Shown: positions 35,184 through 42,043 of the stretch, piece by piece
Position numbering within the stretch: position 1 is the first letter of the stretch
Layout: the number at the start of each line of letters is the position of its first letter
Assembly: GCF_900100345.1 (NCBI RefSeq)
Contig: NZ_FMTT01000020.1
Coordinates: forward strand, 29,564-93,563
From: Paenibacillus tianmuensis
GTDB taxonomy: Bacteria; Bacillota; Bacilli; Paenibacillales; NBRC-103111
Reading direction: 5' to 3'
DNA length: 64,000 bases
The notes under the pieces: model-generated
Told to the model about the DNA's origin: nothing
What the model saw: the letters and a program-made list of their open reading frames with translations, nothing else
The model's database searches: none
Translations under genes and position numbers: made by a program

Positions 35184-36038
35184 TTATTTTGCCGGCGTGA
35201 ACCGGTGTTTTTTGGCATATTCACGGGGGGAGAAGCCGGTCACCTTCTTGAAAATGCGGCTGAAATAAAACTCGTCTGTGTAGCCGACGCTGCCGGCAAT
35301 CGATTTCAACCGGTAATCCGACAGCACCAGCAGCTCCTTGGCCCGGTCTACGCGCAAATGCGTAAGGTAATCGATCGGGCTGTAGCCGATGTATTTTTTG
35401 AACAGTCGGGAGTAGTGGCTCACGCTGAGCCCGGCCATTTGCGCCAGCCCTTCGAGCGTGAGAGGCTCTCGGTAATGCCCGACCATGTAGTCCTGCGTCA
35501 GCTCGATCGCCGCCGTCGTATCGCCGGCGATTTTCTGCGCGCGGAAATCGGCCACCAGCGTCAGGAAAAACTCCTGCAGCACGATTTTGCGTCGCATCGC
35601 GGTCATGTGTCCCCGGCGCTTCCATAGCATATGGAGCTGTTCCATCAAATAAATGAGCTGCGGCGTATTGGTGACCGTGTACATCCCCTCCAGCGGGAAC
35701 CACGCTTCGTCGGCGCTGCGAGAAATCCACTGTTCCTTCTCCTCGTAAACTTCCGTATAATGAAAACGTAGAAAATAGTATTCGAGCGGCTGCTCGGGAT
35801 CGGTCGTACGTTCGACGATCATGCCGGGAGCAAAGCAGAACAGCTTGCCGGGCTCGGCAGGATAATGCGTGCCGCCTATCGTAAAGGTGCCCTTGCCCTT
35901 GATGATCAGCCATACGGAGTGGTACTTGATCGTTCGCGGCTTCTGGCGCCAGTCGGGCTCGCATTTCTGATGCCCGACGAGCAGAATCGAGATGACCAGC
36001 TTGTTCAGGCGCGAGGCCAGCTCTCCGGGAGTCAGCAT
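35184..36038 (-). CDS. AraC family transcriptional regulator
   Basis: A 284-residue regulator with an N-terminal cupin sensor (about 40-130, with TIKYHSVWLIIKGKGTF and YPAEPGKLFCFAPG) and two C-terminal helix-turn-helix motifs (ELTQDYMVGHYREPLTLEGL start; SIAGSVGYTDEFYFSRIFKK second). Such proteins usually control sugar uptake and catabolism genes; no target lies beside it. ATG at 36038 has AAGGAAAGGAC upstream; a longer frame to 36077 is less likely. Confidence 0.9.
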   Translation of the reverse strand: MLTPGELASRLNKLVISILLVGHQKCEPDWRQKPRTIKYHSVWLIIKGKGTFTIGGTHYPAEPGKLFCFAPGMIVERTTDPEQPLEYYFLRFHYTEVYEEKEQWISRSADEAWFPLEGMYTVTNTPQLIYLMEQLHMLWKRRGHMTAMRRKIVLQEFFLTLVADFRAQKIAGDTTAAIELTQDYMVGHYREPLTLEGLAQMAGLSVSHYSRLFKKYIGYSPIDYLTHLRVDRAKELLVLSDYRLKSIAGSVGYTDEFYFSRIFKKVTGFSPREYAKKHRFTPAK

Positions 36039-36212
36039 CGGCGTCCGTCCTTTCCTTCTTGAGATAAGCGCCGTCATGAGCTATTTTTAAAAGCTTGGCT
36101 TCAACCTTGGTAATCGTCGTATCTGTCCTTGCAAAAAAAGTCGTACAGCCGTTTATTCGGAGTATAGATTTCTATTATATCCCGAAGACGTGTGCAAAGA
36201 GAAGGAGATCCT

Positions 36213-37355
36213 ATGTCCAGTTCAGAGCAAAAGCCGTATTTCTCCACCGAGCTGTTATCCTGGTACCGGCGGCACAAGCGCGATCTGCCTTGGCGGCACA
36301 GCCGGAATCCGTATCATATTTGGGTATCCGAGATCATGCTGCAGCAGACCCGGGTCGACACCGTCATTCCTTATTTTAACCGGTTTATGGATAAATTTCC
36401 GACTGTCGCCGCGTTGGCCGAAGCGCCTGAGGACGAAGTGCTGAAGGCGTGGGAGGGGCTCGGCTATTATTCGCGCGCCCGCAATCTGCAAAGCGCCGTC
36501 CGCGAGGTGAAGGAGCGTTACGGCGGCATCGTGCCGGACACGAAGGAGGAGGTGTCCTCGCTTAAGGGCGTCGGCCCTTACACGACCGGGGCGATTCTAA
36601 GCATCGCTTACAACAAGCCCGAGCCTGCCGTAGACGGCAACGTGATGCGCGTGCTGTCGCGCTATTTTTTGATTGAAGACGATATCATGAAGGGGAGTAC
36701 CCGCGTCATCATGGAGAAGCTCGCGCAGGAGCTGATTCCCGAAGGGACGGCCGGCGATTTTAACCAAGCGCTGATGGAGCTCGGCGCGCTCGTCTGTACG
36801 CCCAAGTCGCCGAGCTGCCTGACCTGTCCGGTCATGGCGCATTGCGCGGGACGGGCGGCCGGCATGGAGGAATCGCTGCCGGTGAAGACCAAGGCGAAGC
36901 CGCCGCGGCCGGAGCGGCGCTGCGCCGTAGTGATCGAGGGCGCGGCGGAGCACGCCGGCCGGGTACTGATCCGCCAGCGGCCGGCCGAAGGGCTGCTGGC
37001 GCGTCTGTGGGAACTGCCACATGCGGCAGTTCCCACAGCGCCCGCAGCCGCGGAGGCGCGCGGCGAAGGCGGAGACCCCGCCGCGGCCCATGCCGCGCTG
37101 GCGGCGCATCTCGCCGTGGACGGCCTCGGACTCGGCCCGGTCGGCTGGCTCATGCAGGCGGAGCATACGTTCAGCCACATCCGCTGGGAGATGGATGTGT
37201 ACACCGGCCGCCTGGAGGAATCCTCCGCGCTGCTGCTGCCTGTGCCGCTGCCGTCGAATTACCGCTGGGTAAATCGTGAAGAGATGGAGCAGTATGCGTT
37301 TCCGAACGTCTTTTTGCGCATCCTGAATGCGTATTTCGGCCAAACCCGGGGCTGA
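36213..37355 (+). CDS. mutY: A/G-specific adenine DNA glycosylase
   Basis: A 380-residue repair enzyme removing A opposite 8-oxoG. It has a helix-hairpin-helix catalytic domain (SEIMLQQTRVDTVIPYF, LKGVGPYTTGAI, VDGNVMRVLSR), a 4Fe-4S cluster with C-x6-C-x2-C-x5-C (CTPKSPSCLTCPVMAHC) and a C-terminal Nudix-like domain for 8-oxoG recognition. ATG at 36213 follows GAAGGAGA. A perfect 14-bp inverted repeat lies inside the gene at 37005-37038, and an Ala-rich insertion (VPTAPAAAEARGEGG) follows it in the Nudix-like part. Confidence 0.95.
   Translation: MSSSEQKPYFSTELLSWYRRHKRDLPWRHSRNPYHIWVSEIMLQQTRVDTVIPYFNRFMDKFPTVAALAEAPEDEVLKAWEGLGYYSRARNLQSAVREVKERYGGIVPDTKEEVSSLKGVGPYTTGAILSIAYNKPEPAVDGNVMRVLSRYFLIEDDIMKGSTRVIMEKLAQELIPEGTAGDFNQALMELGALVCTPKSPSCLTCPVMAHCAGRAAGMEESLPVKTKAKPPRPERRCAVVIEGAAEHAGRVLIRQRPAEGLLARLWELPHAAVPTAPAAAEARGEGGDPAAAHAALAAHLAVDGLGLGPVGWLMQAEHTFSHIRWEMDVYTGRLEESSALLLPVPLPSNYRWVNREEMEQYAFPNVFLRILNAYFGQTRG
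37005..37038. repeat. Perfect inverted repeat inside mutY
   Basis: CTGTGGGAACTGCC and its exact complement GGCAGTTCCCACAG with a 6-nt loop ACATGC. It encodes LWELPHAAVPTA in frame. The stem is very stable; no T-run follows. Confidence 0.85.
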
Positions 37356-37533
37356 GGCGAGCGGCATTAATATTGTTATAAGATACCAGAATGAGCTTTG
37401 TCGACATCTTCTTCCGTGGAGATGACGACTGGCTCTTTTTTTGTATTTTCTGGTCTAATGTCTTTTTTTCAGTTCTAAAGTTTGTTTAAAACCATATGTT
37501 AAAAACCGTAAAAGCATAAGGGAGTGAATTGCG

Positions 37534-37575
37534 ATGAAACGAGTAGGAAATAGAGAAAGGGGGATTACATATTGA
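37534..37575 (+). CDS. 13-codon leader peptide overlapping the phosphoesterase gene
   Basis: ATG at 37534 with AAGGGAGTGAA upstream; the product is MKRVGNRERGITY. Its TGA stop overlaps the TTG start of the next gene as TTGA, so it may feed ribosomes to that weak start. No amino-acid bias suggests attenuation. Confidence 0.4.
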   Translation: MKRVGNRERGITY

Positions 37576-38873
37576 CTGTGTCTCCGGGAATGTTCAGCGT
37601 CATTATTTCGTCGGACCCTCAGTATCCTTGGTATGATGGCGTCCTGCCTGAGGGCTTGAAAACGGAAGACGAGATCAAATTGAATTCGGCGCGCCAAATA
37701 TCCGAGCAATACGAGAGTATGAACGAATTGGCGAAACAGCGCCGAGAAACCGGAAGTCTTTTTCCTGTACATGGGGTGTTGATCAACGGCGACCTGACAG
37801 CTTTCGGTCATGACTGGCAGATGGAGAAGTACAAAGAACTGCTCGGAAAGCTTGAACTGCCTTATTACCCGGGGCTGGGAAACCATGATTATGCGAACAA
37901 CGTAGACGACAGCTACAACAACAATTGCGCGATGCGTATGGTCGATTTTATGTACGGGTGGTTAAGATTGCACACAGGAATGCTCAAATACGATTTCGCA
38001 GAACGATCTTATTACAAATTCCCAGAGTTGCGGGTAGATTATACGGGAAGCCTGGCCTATTCATTTAATATCGGCAAAGTCCACTTCGTTCAGCTGCAAA
38101 ATTTCCCCTCGTATACAGACAATTGGGATTCGTGGAATGCTGGCTCGGCCCGCAGGGATTTTTTCTTCATTAAGCCATCCTTCGCATGGCTAAAGAACGA
38201 TCTGGCTATCGCGCGCAACAGAGGCGACGTGATCATCGTCAGTCTTCACGACTATCATGATAATTTTATCGAGCCGTTTGTGACCGAGTTCAACGATATT
38301 ACAAACAAATATGGCGTATCCGCAGTTTTCGCCGGGCATATTCACCGGAATTGCGGCAAGATAGGCACCATCGGGAGTTCGAATATCCCTTTCTTCCGTT
38401 CAGGCGCGGCTTCCTACCAGGACTACCTTGTAGCGGATATAGACACGGAACAGAAGAAAATGATTGTCCGTAAAAGGGCATGTCCGCTAAACGGTATGTA
38501 CGACTTCACCGGAGATTCGTGGGAATGCAACCTTAACGATACGATTCCTTATCCTCCCATGCCGGTTCCTCCTACGGAGGGTCATGTTACATTCTTCAAT
38601 GATGGCGGTTTCGAAGCGCGCTTCGAACTCCATTATACCTATGGCGGAGAAACGCTGGTATTCAAAACCGGCAATATGACTTTAGGCAACAAGAAGACCT
38701 ATTACATTCCTCCCGATGCAACCGATGTTTGGATTATCGGACAGGAATATACAGGTCTGGTTTGGGAAGGATGGCGGACTGTCTTTGATCTCAGGTTCGC
38801 ATCGCCGCCAAACAACTGTTTCAAACTGTATGGAACAACCTTGCATCCGAAATGGAATAACGACTGTAGTTGA
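37572..38873 (+). CDS. Metallophosphoesterase with C-terminal cytolysin domain-4-like module
   Basis: A 433-residue two-part protein. The N-terminal ~310 residues are a calcineurin-like phosphoesterase: SSDPQYPW, INGDLTAFGHD, GLGNHDY, VSLHDYHD and FAGHIHRN supply the metal ligands. The C-terminal ~95 residues (from about 336) resemble domain 4 of cholesterol-dependent cytolysins. EYTGLVWEGWR at 392-402 matches the undecapeptide ECTGLAWEWWR, and GTTLHP at 421-426 keeps the Thr-Leu pair that recognises cholesterol. No pore-forming domain and no signal peptide are seen. Start is TTG at 37572 behind AAAGGGGGAT. G+C is visibly lower than in mutY, hinting at transfer. Confidence 0.88.
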   Translation: MTVSPGMFSVIISSDPQYPWYDGVLPEGLKTEDEIKLNSARQISEQYESMNELAKQRRETGSLFPVHGVLINGDLTAFGHDWQMEKYKELLGKLELPYYPGLGNHDYANNVDDSYNNNCAMRMVDFMYGWLRLHTGMLKYDFAERSYYKFPELRVDYTGSLAYSFNIGKVHFVQLQNFPSYTDNWDSWNAGSARRDFFFIKPSFAWLKNDLAIARNRGDVIIVSLHDYHDNFIEPFVTEFNDITNKYGVSAVFAGHIHRNCGKIGTIGSSNIPFFRSGAASYQDYLVADIDTEQKKMIVRKRACPLNGMYDFTGDSWECNLNDTIPYPPMPVPPTEGHVTFFNDGGFEARFELHYTYGGETLVFKTGNMTLGNKKTYYIPPDATDVWIIGQEYTGLVWEGWRTVFDLRFASPPNNCFKLYGTTLHPKWNNDCS

Positions 38874-38979
38874 TATGAAAGAACTGGACTCATGCGGTTG
38901 AACGGGCGCACCGGAAGGCTGAATGTCTTCTACGGGCGCCTTTGCTCTCGATCGTTGCGCTGTGCCGCAACCCGATTCG

Positions 38980-39138
38980 TTATTTATAGGGATTGTATAT
39001 AAACATCGCTTCGTTACCTATCATGAGGTGATACATGAAATAGAATAGCGGCGAACAAAGGATCACAAAGAAGAGAATTGCCACTAGCAGAAGGCCGCTA
39101 TTCCGCTGCTTCGGTTCATTTGTTTTCAGGTTTGCCAT
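38980..39138 (-). CDS. 52-residue single-span membrane protein
   Basis: A short gene encoding 52 residues: a hydrophilic start (MANLKTNEPKQRNSG), one membrane span (LLLVAILFFVILCSPLFYF) and an outer tail ending MFIYNPYK. AAAAGGGG lies about 10 nt upstream of the ATG. An FNR/CRP-like palindrome is centred about 87 bp upstream and the adjacent gene encodes a Crp/Fnr regulator, so oxygen- or redox-linked control is plausible. Family unknown. Confidence 0.6.
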   Translation of the reverse strand: MANLKTNEPKQRNSGLLLVAILFFVILCSPLFYFMYHLMIGNEAMFIYNPYK

Positions 39139-39218
39139 ACGTTCATACCCCTTTTCACATTTTTTTGCTTTACGATGTCCTTATAGCTGAATTATAGGAA
39201 ACGCAGCCGAATGTGTAA

Positions 39219-39232
39219 GTGATGTAAATCAC
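39219..39232. promoter_or_regulatory. FNR/CRP-like operator
   Basis: GTGA-N6-TCAC, a perfect palindrome of the Crp/Fnr type, in the gap between the Crp/Fnr gene and the 52-codon gene. Both genes read leftwards, so it should serve the latter. Confidence 0.55.
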
Positions 39233-39297
39233 GCTTTTCTTTTCCAAATGTGAAAGAAAAATGGCAATGTAAAAAATGACATAGACAGCCCGGATAA

Positions 39298-39351
39298 AAT
39301 GAAAAACGCCAGCCTGGAAACGAAGGTCTGCCCTTCGTCCTGGGGTGGCGT
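39298..39351 (-). terminator. Terminator of the Crp/Fnr gene
   Basis: AACGCCA / TGGCGTT outer stem and ACGAAGG / CCTTCGT inner stem, with a T-run on the minus strand. Confidence 0.75.
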
Positions 39352-39366
39352 TTCTTGCGGTGATGA

Positions 39367-40050
39367 CTAGTAAATCTGTTTCTTCATCGCTTGGATGTCT
39401 TTGATCAGAATGTGCTTTTTGTCGATCGCGATATGCTCGTCTTCCTGCAGCTCCTGAAGCACCTTTGTCACCGATTCGCGCACCGTGCCGACCATGTTGG
39501 CCAGCTGCTGATGCGTCAGCTTCATATCGATAAACATGCCGCCCGCTTTCGGCTGGCCGTATTCTTCCGCCAACCGGCAGATCGTTTTGATCGTGCGCGT
39601 CCGGACGTCGAGGAACGTTAGGTCGTATATTTTCTCGTTCGCTTTGCGCAGTCGCTCCATAGCAACTTCCATCAGCTTCAGGCACAGCTTGGGGCTTCGC
39701 TCCATAAACTGCTGAAAATCCGAGCGCATCAGCGTATACAACGAGCAGGCCTCCAGCGTTTCCGCCGTCGCAGAGCGCTTGAGCCCTTTTTGAACCAACG
39801 ACATCTCCCCGAAAAAGTCCCCTTCCCGGAACAACGAAAGAATAATTTCCTTGGAATTGTCGATGCGGTAAATTTTGACGACACCGGAATGAATCAAATA
39901 AAACTCCTCACCGACGTCTCCTTCGAAAAACAAGATGTTTCCTTTTTTGAATTTCCGTTCCACGAACAGGGGAACGATCGTCTCCAACTCGGCCACCGAC
40001 ATATCTTGAAACAGCGGCACATCATGCAGGAGAGTGATCAGTTTGCTCAT
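39367..40050 (-). CDS. Crp/Fnr family transcriptional regulator
   Basis: A 227-residue regulator with an N-terminal cyclic-nucleotide-binding-like barrel (about 15-120, with GNILFFEGDVGEEFYLIHSG and GDFFGEMSLV) and a C-terminal winged helix (LTHQQLANMVGTVRESVTKVL). There is no Cys cluster for a 4Fe-4S centre, unlike true Fnr. The effector is unknown. ATG at 40050 has AGGAAAG upstream; the frame extends 21 codons more without a site. An FNR-like operator downstream at 39219 may be its target. Confidence 0.9.
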   Translation of the reverse strand: MSKLITLLHDVPLFQDMSVAELETIVPLFVERKFKKGNILFFEGDVGEEFYLIHSGVVKIYRIDNSKEIILSLFREGDFFGEMSLVQKGLKRSATAETLEACSLYTLMRSDFQQFMERSPKLCLKLMEVAMERLRKANEKIYDLTFLDVRTRTIKTICRLAEEYGQPKAGGMFIDMKLTHQQLANMVGTVRESVTKVLQELQEDEHIAIDKKHILIKDIQAMKKQIY

Positions 40051-40228
40051 GAGTCTCACTCTTTCCTGATCAAATATGTTGCGTTTTTCGGTCACGGTTT
40101 CCGTTTTCTCCAAAATTCGCCTATTTCTCTATCATACTACGTTCCGGCTTTGGGGGAAAGGGGCCTTGGATATACCTGTCAGGCGTTCTTAGAGGAAAAT
40201 CGGTTCGTTCGATGCATGTCGAGGATAG

Positions 40229-40266
40229 AAAAAGGACTGCATGGAGGAGAACCTCCGCAGTCCTTT
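40229..40266 (-). terminator. Terminator of sodA
   Basis: AAAGGACTGC / GCAGTCCTTT stem with an inner GGAGG/CCTCC stem, and T5 on the minus strand. Confidence 0.82.
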
Positions 40267-40280
40267 GCTGGCAAGCCCGA

Positions 40281-40895
40281 TTATTTTACAGCCGCTTCGT
40301 AACGTTTGCCTACTTCGTTCCAGTTGACAACGTTCCAGAATGCCGCGATGTAGTCAGGGCGTTTGTTTTGATATTTCAAGTAGTACGCGTGCTCCCATAC
40401 GTCCAGACCGAGGAGCGGCGTTTCGCCTTCCATGATCGGGCTGTCTTGGTTCGGCAGGCTGTACACTTTCAATTTGCCGTCTTTGGTCACAGCGAGGAAA
40501 GCCCAGCCGGAGCCGAAACGGGTCGTAGCTGCTTTGGCGAAATCTTCTTTGAACTTGTCGAAGCCGCCCAGTTCGCTGTTGATCGCGTCAGCCAGCTTGC
40601 CGCTCGGAGCACCGCCGCCGTTCGGTGCGATCGTTTCCCAGAACAAGGAGTGGTTCGCATGGCCGCCGCCGTTGTTGCGGACTGCGGTACGGATGCTCTC
40701 CGGTACGCCGTTCAGATCGGCGATCAGGTCTTCCACGCTTTTGGATTGAAGATCGGCATGGCCTTCAAGCGCAGCGTTCAGGTTCGTAACGTACGTGTTG
40801 TGGTGACGATCATGGTGGATCATCATAGTCATTTCGTCAATGTGAGGCTCAAGCGCATTGTTCGCATAAGGAAGTGCCGGTAATTGGTGTGCCAT
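40281..40895 (-). CDS. sodA: Superoxide dismutase, Mn/Fe type
   Basis: A 204-residue cytosolic enzyme. Metal ligands are visible: His in [11 protein letters not shown], His in NHSLFWETI, and Asp and His in [29 protein letters not shown] and the Gly-rich segments are typical of bacterial Mn-SOD. ATG at 40895 follows CAGGAGGTAG. A second, longer SOD gene lies at 51087. Confidence 0.95.
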   Translation of the reverse strand: MAHQLPALPYANNALEPHIDEMTMMIHHDRHHNTYVTNLNAALEGHADLQSKSVEDLIADLNGVPESIRTAVRNNGGGHANHSLFWETIAPNGGGAPSGKLADAINSELGGFDKFKEDFAKAATTRFGSGWAFLAVTKDGKLKVYSLPNQDSPIMEGETPLLGLDVWEHAYYLKYQNKRPDYIAAFWNVVNWNEVGKRYEAAVK

Positions 40896-40976
40896 CTTCT
40901 ATCTACCTCCTGAGGATATGAGATTTCCAAGATTTATTATCGCCTATTTTCCATATAAAATCAACATTTATGTATA

Positions 40977-41213
40977 TTAAGTGTTCGTGGCTGGGGCATC
41001 CTCTCCACGGAACCGTTCACTGCCGCGGTGTTCGATCTCATGGATGACCTGCCCGAGCATGGCGGTGCCTTGAGCGTTCAGCCAAGGGGACAGGTCGCTC
41101 ATGACCCGTTGATGGTAATGAAGCTCCTCCGACGTCCATTTCGTCATCTGCACATCGTTCAGTTCGTCAATCCGGCGCATCGTACCGGACTTAGTCGTCG
41201 CTTCGTGTGTCAT
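40977..41213 (-). CDS. Hypothetical protein, 78 aa
   Basis: A small soluble, charged protein (core WTSEELHYHQRVMSDLSPWL) that I do not recognise. It has a strong ribosome site (GAAGGAGGAAAACG before the ATG). It lies 82 bp upstream of sodA on the same strand with no terminator between, so it could be co-transcribed. Confidence 0.65.
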   Translation of the reverse strand: MTHEATTKSGTMRRIDELNDVQMTKWTSEELHYHQRVMSDLSPWLNAQGTAMLGQVIHEIEHRGSERFRGEDAPATNT

Positions 41214-41320
41214 CGTTTTCCTCCTTCAATGCAATCCGAACGATTGCCGTATGATATTGCATCGTCTGCGCAAAGCCAAAGATTACCGGATTATCGTTTC
41301 ACGCCGTTCAGACTTTTATG

Positions 41321-41350
41321 CAAAAGAAAAGAGGAGGCAGTTCTGCCTCC
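41321..41350 (-). terminator. Terminator after the Ser/Gly-rich frame
   Basis: GGAGGCAG / CTGCCTCC stem with a very short loop, and a T-rich tail on the minus strand (CTCTTTTCTTTT). It ends 6 bp before the stop of the Ser/Gly frame. Confidence 0.6.
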
Positions 41351-41355
41351 CGAGC

Positions 41356-41538
41356 TTAGCCCCCGCTGCTTGAACTGGAGCTCCCGATCCCGCCGTGTCC
41401 GCCGGAGCTTCCCGAAGAGATGCCGCTGGACGAGCTGGATGAGCTTGACGAGCCGGAGCTTCCCTTCGAGCCGCTGTTTGTCGAAGACCCGGACGAACCG
41501 GTAGATGCCGACGAGCCGGATACGGATTTGCCAGGCAA
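41356..41538 (-). CDS. Ser/Gly-rich low-complexity frame
   Basis: About 60 residues, almost all Ser and Gly (SGSSASTGSSGSS, then SSSSSSSSSG, ending GGIGSSSSSSGG). The terminator directly after its stop supports a real transcript. However the only starts are TTG at 41538 or ATT a few codons earlier, and no ribosome site is visible. It may be the tail of a decayed gene. Function cannot be inferred. Confidence 0.35.
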   Translation of the reverse strand: MPGKSVSGSSASTGSSGSSTNSGSKGSSGSSSSSSSSSGISSGSSGGHGGIGSSSSSSGG

Positions 41539-41645
41539 AAAACTCGCAATCTTTACATTGTCAGAGCATTAGGTGCGTCATATACTAGAGTGGTAAGTTT
41601 TAGTAGAGTTGTCAACAGGGAGACTGCTGGAGGGAGCAAATACGG

Positions 41646-42041
41646 ATGAAGAAGCGATGGCTTCACGTAACGTTAGCGACGGCAATGATGCTGTCGCCTT
41701 TTTTGGCTTGGAGTTCGGGAAAAGTACAGGCAGCGGAGAGAAGCATGGATACATGGTCCTCGTCTCCGCCATTTTCAATGCCGTCGTCCCCCGCAACTCA
41801 GCCGGTCAACGTGGTTTATGGAAAATTATGGGTGAAATACAAGGGACAAGCCGGGAGCGAGGGCTCTGCCGGACTGCTTGCAGCCGCGGACTCGGATTCG
41901 TTCGTCGAAATGCCGCTGGCGGCGGGAGAGAACGTGCTTTCCGCTGTCGAACGCTATAAACGGGACCCTGCCGTGGCGGCAGCCGAACCCGAATATTTGA
42001 TGCAATACGCCGATCCGGCGGTTATGGAGGCGGTTCGCTGA
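41646..42041 (+). CDS. Subtilase gene, first part: signal peptide and prodomain (frameshifted)
   Basis: A 131-residue product with a signal peptide (about 1-30, ending KVQAAERS) and an inhibitor-I9-like prodomain whose end VERYKRDPAVAAAEPEYLMQY is the usual lead-in to a subtilase catalytic domain (20 residues shown). The frame stops at 42041, and the catalytic domain continues in another frame from about 42044. ATG at 41646 follows GGAGGGAG. It is best read as the 5' part of one gene broken by a one-base-type frameshift. Confidence 0.8.
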   Translation: MKKRWLHVTLATAMMLSPFLAWSSGKVQAAERSMDTWSSSPPFSMPSSPATQPVNVVYGKLWVKYKGQAGSEGSAGLLAAADSDSFVEMPLAAGENVLSAVERYKRDPAVAAAEPEYLMQYADPAVMEAVR

Positions 42042-42043
42042 CC

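Noticed and set aside
37572..38873. A true pore-forming cytolysin
   Set aside because: Only the domain-4-like part is present; the membrane-inserting domains are absent and replaced by a phosphoesterase.
41028..41504. A plus-strand frame of 158 codons over the Ser/Gly region
   Set aside because: Its product is a low-complexity shadow with Arg/Ser repeats and it has no ribosome site.
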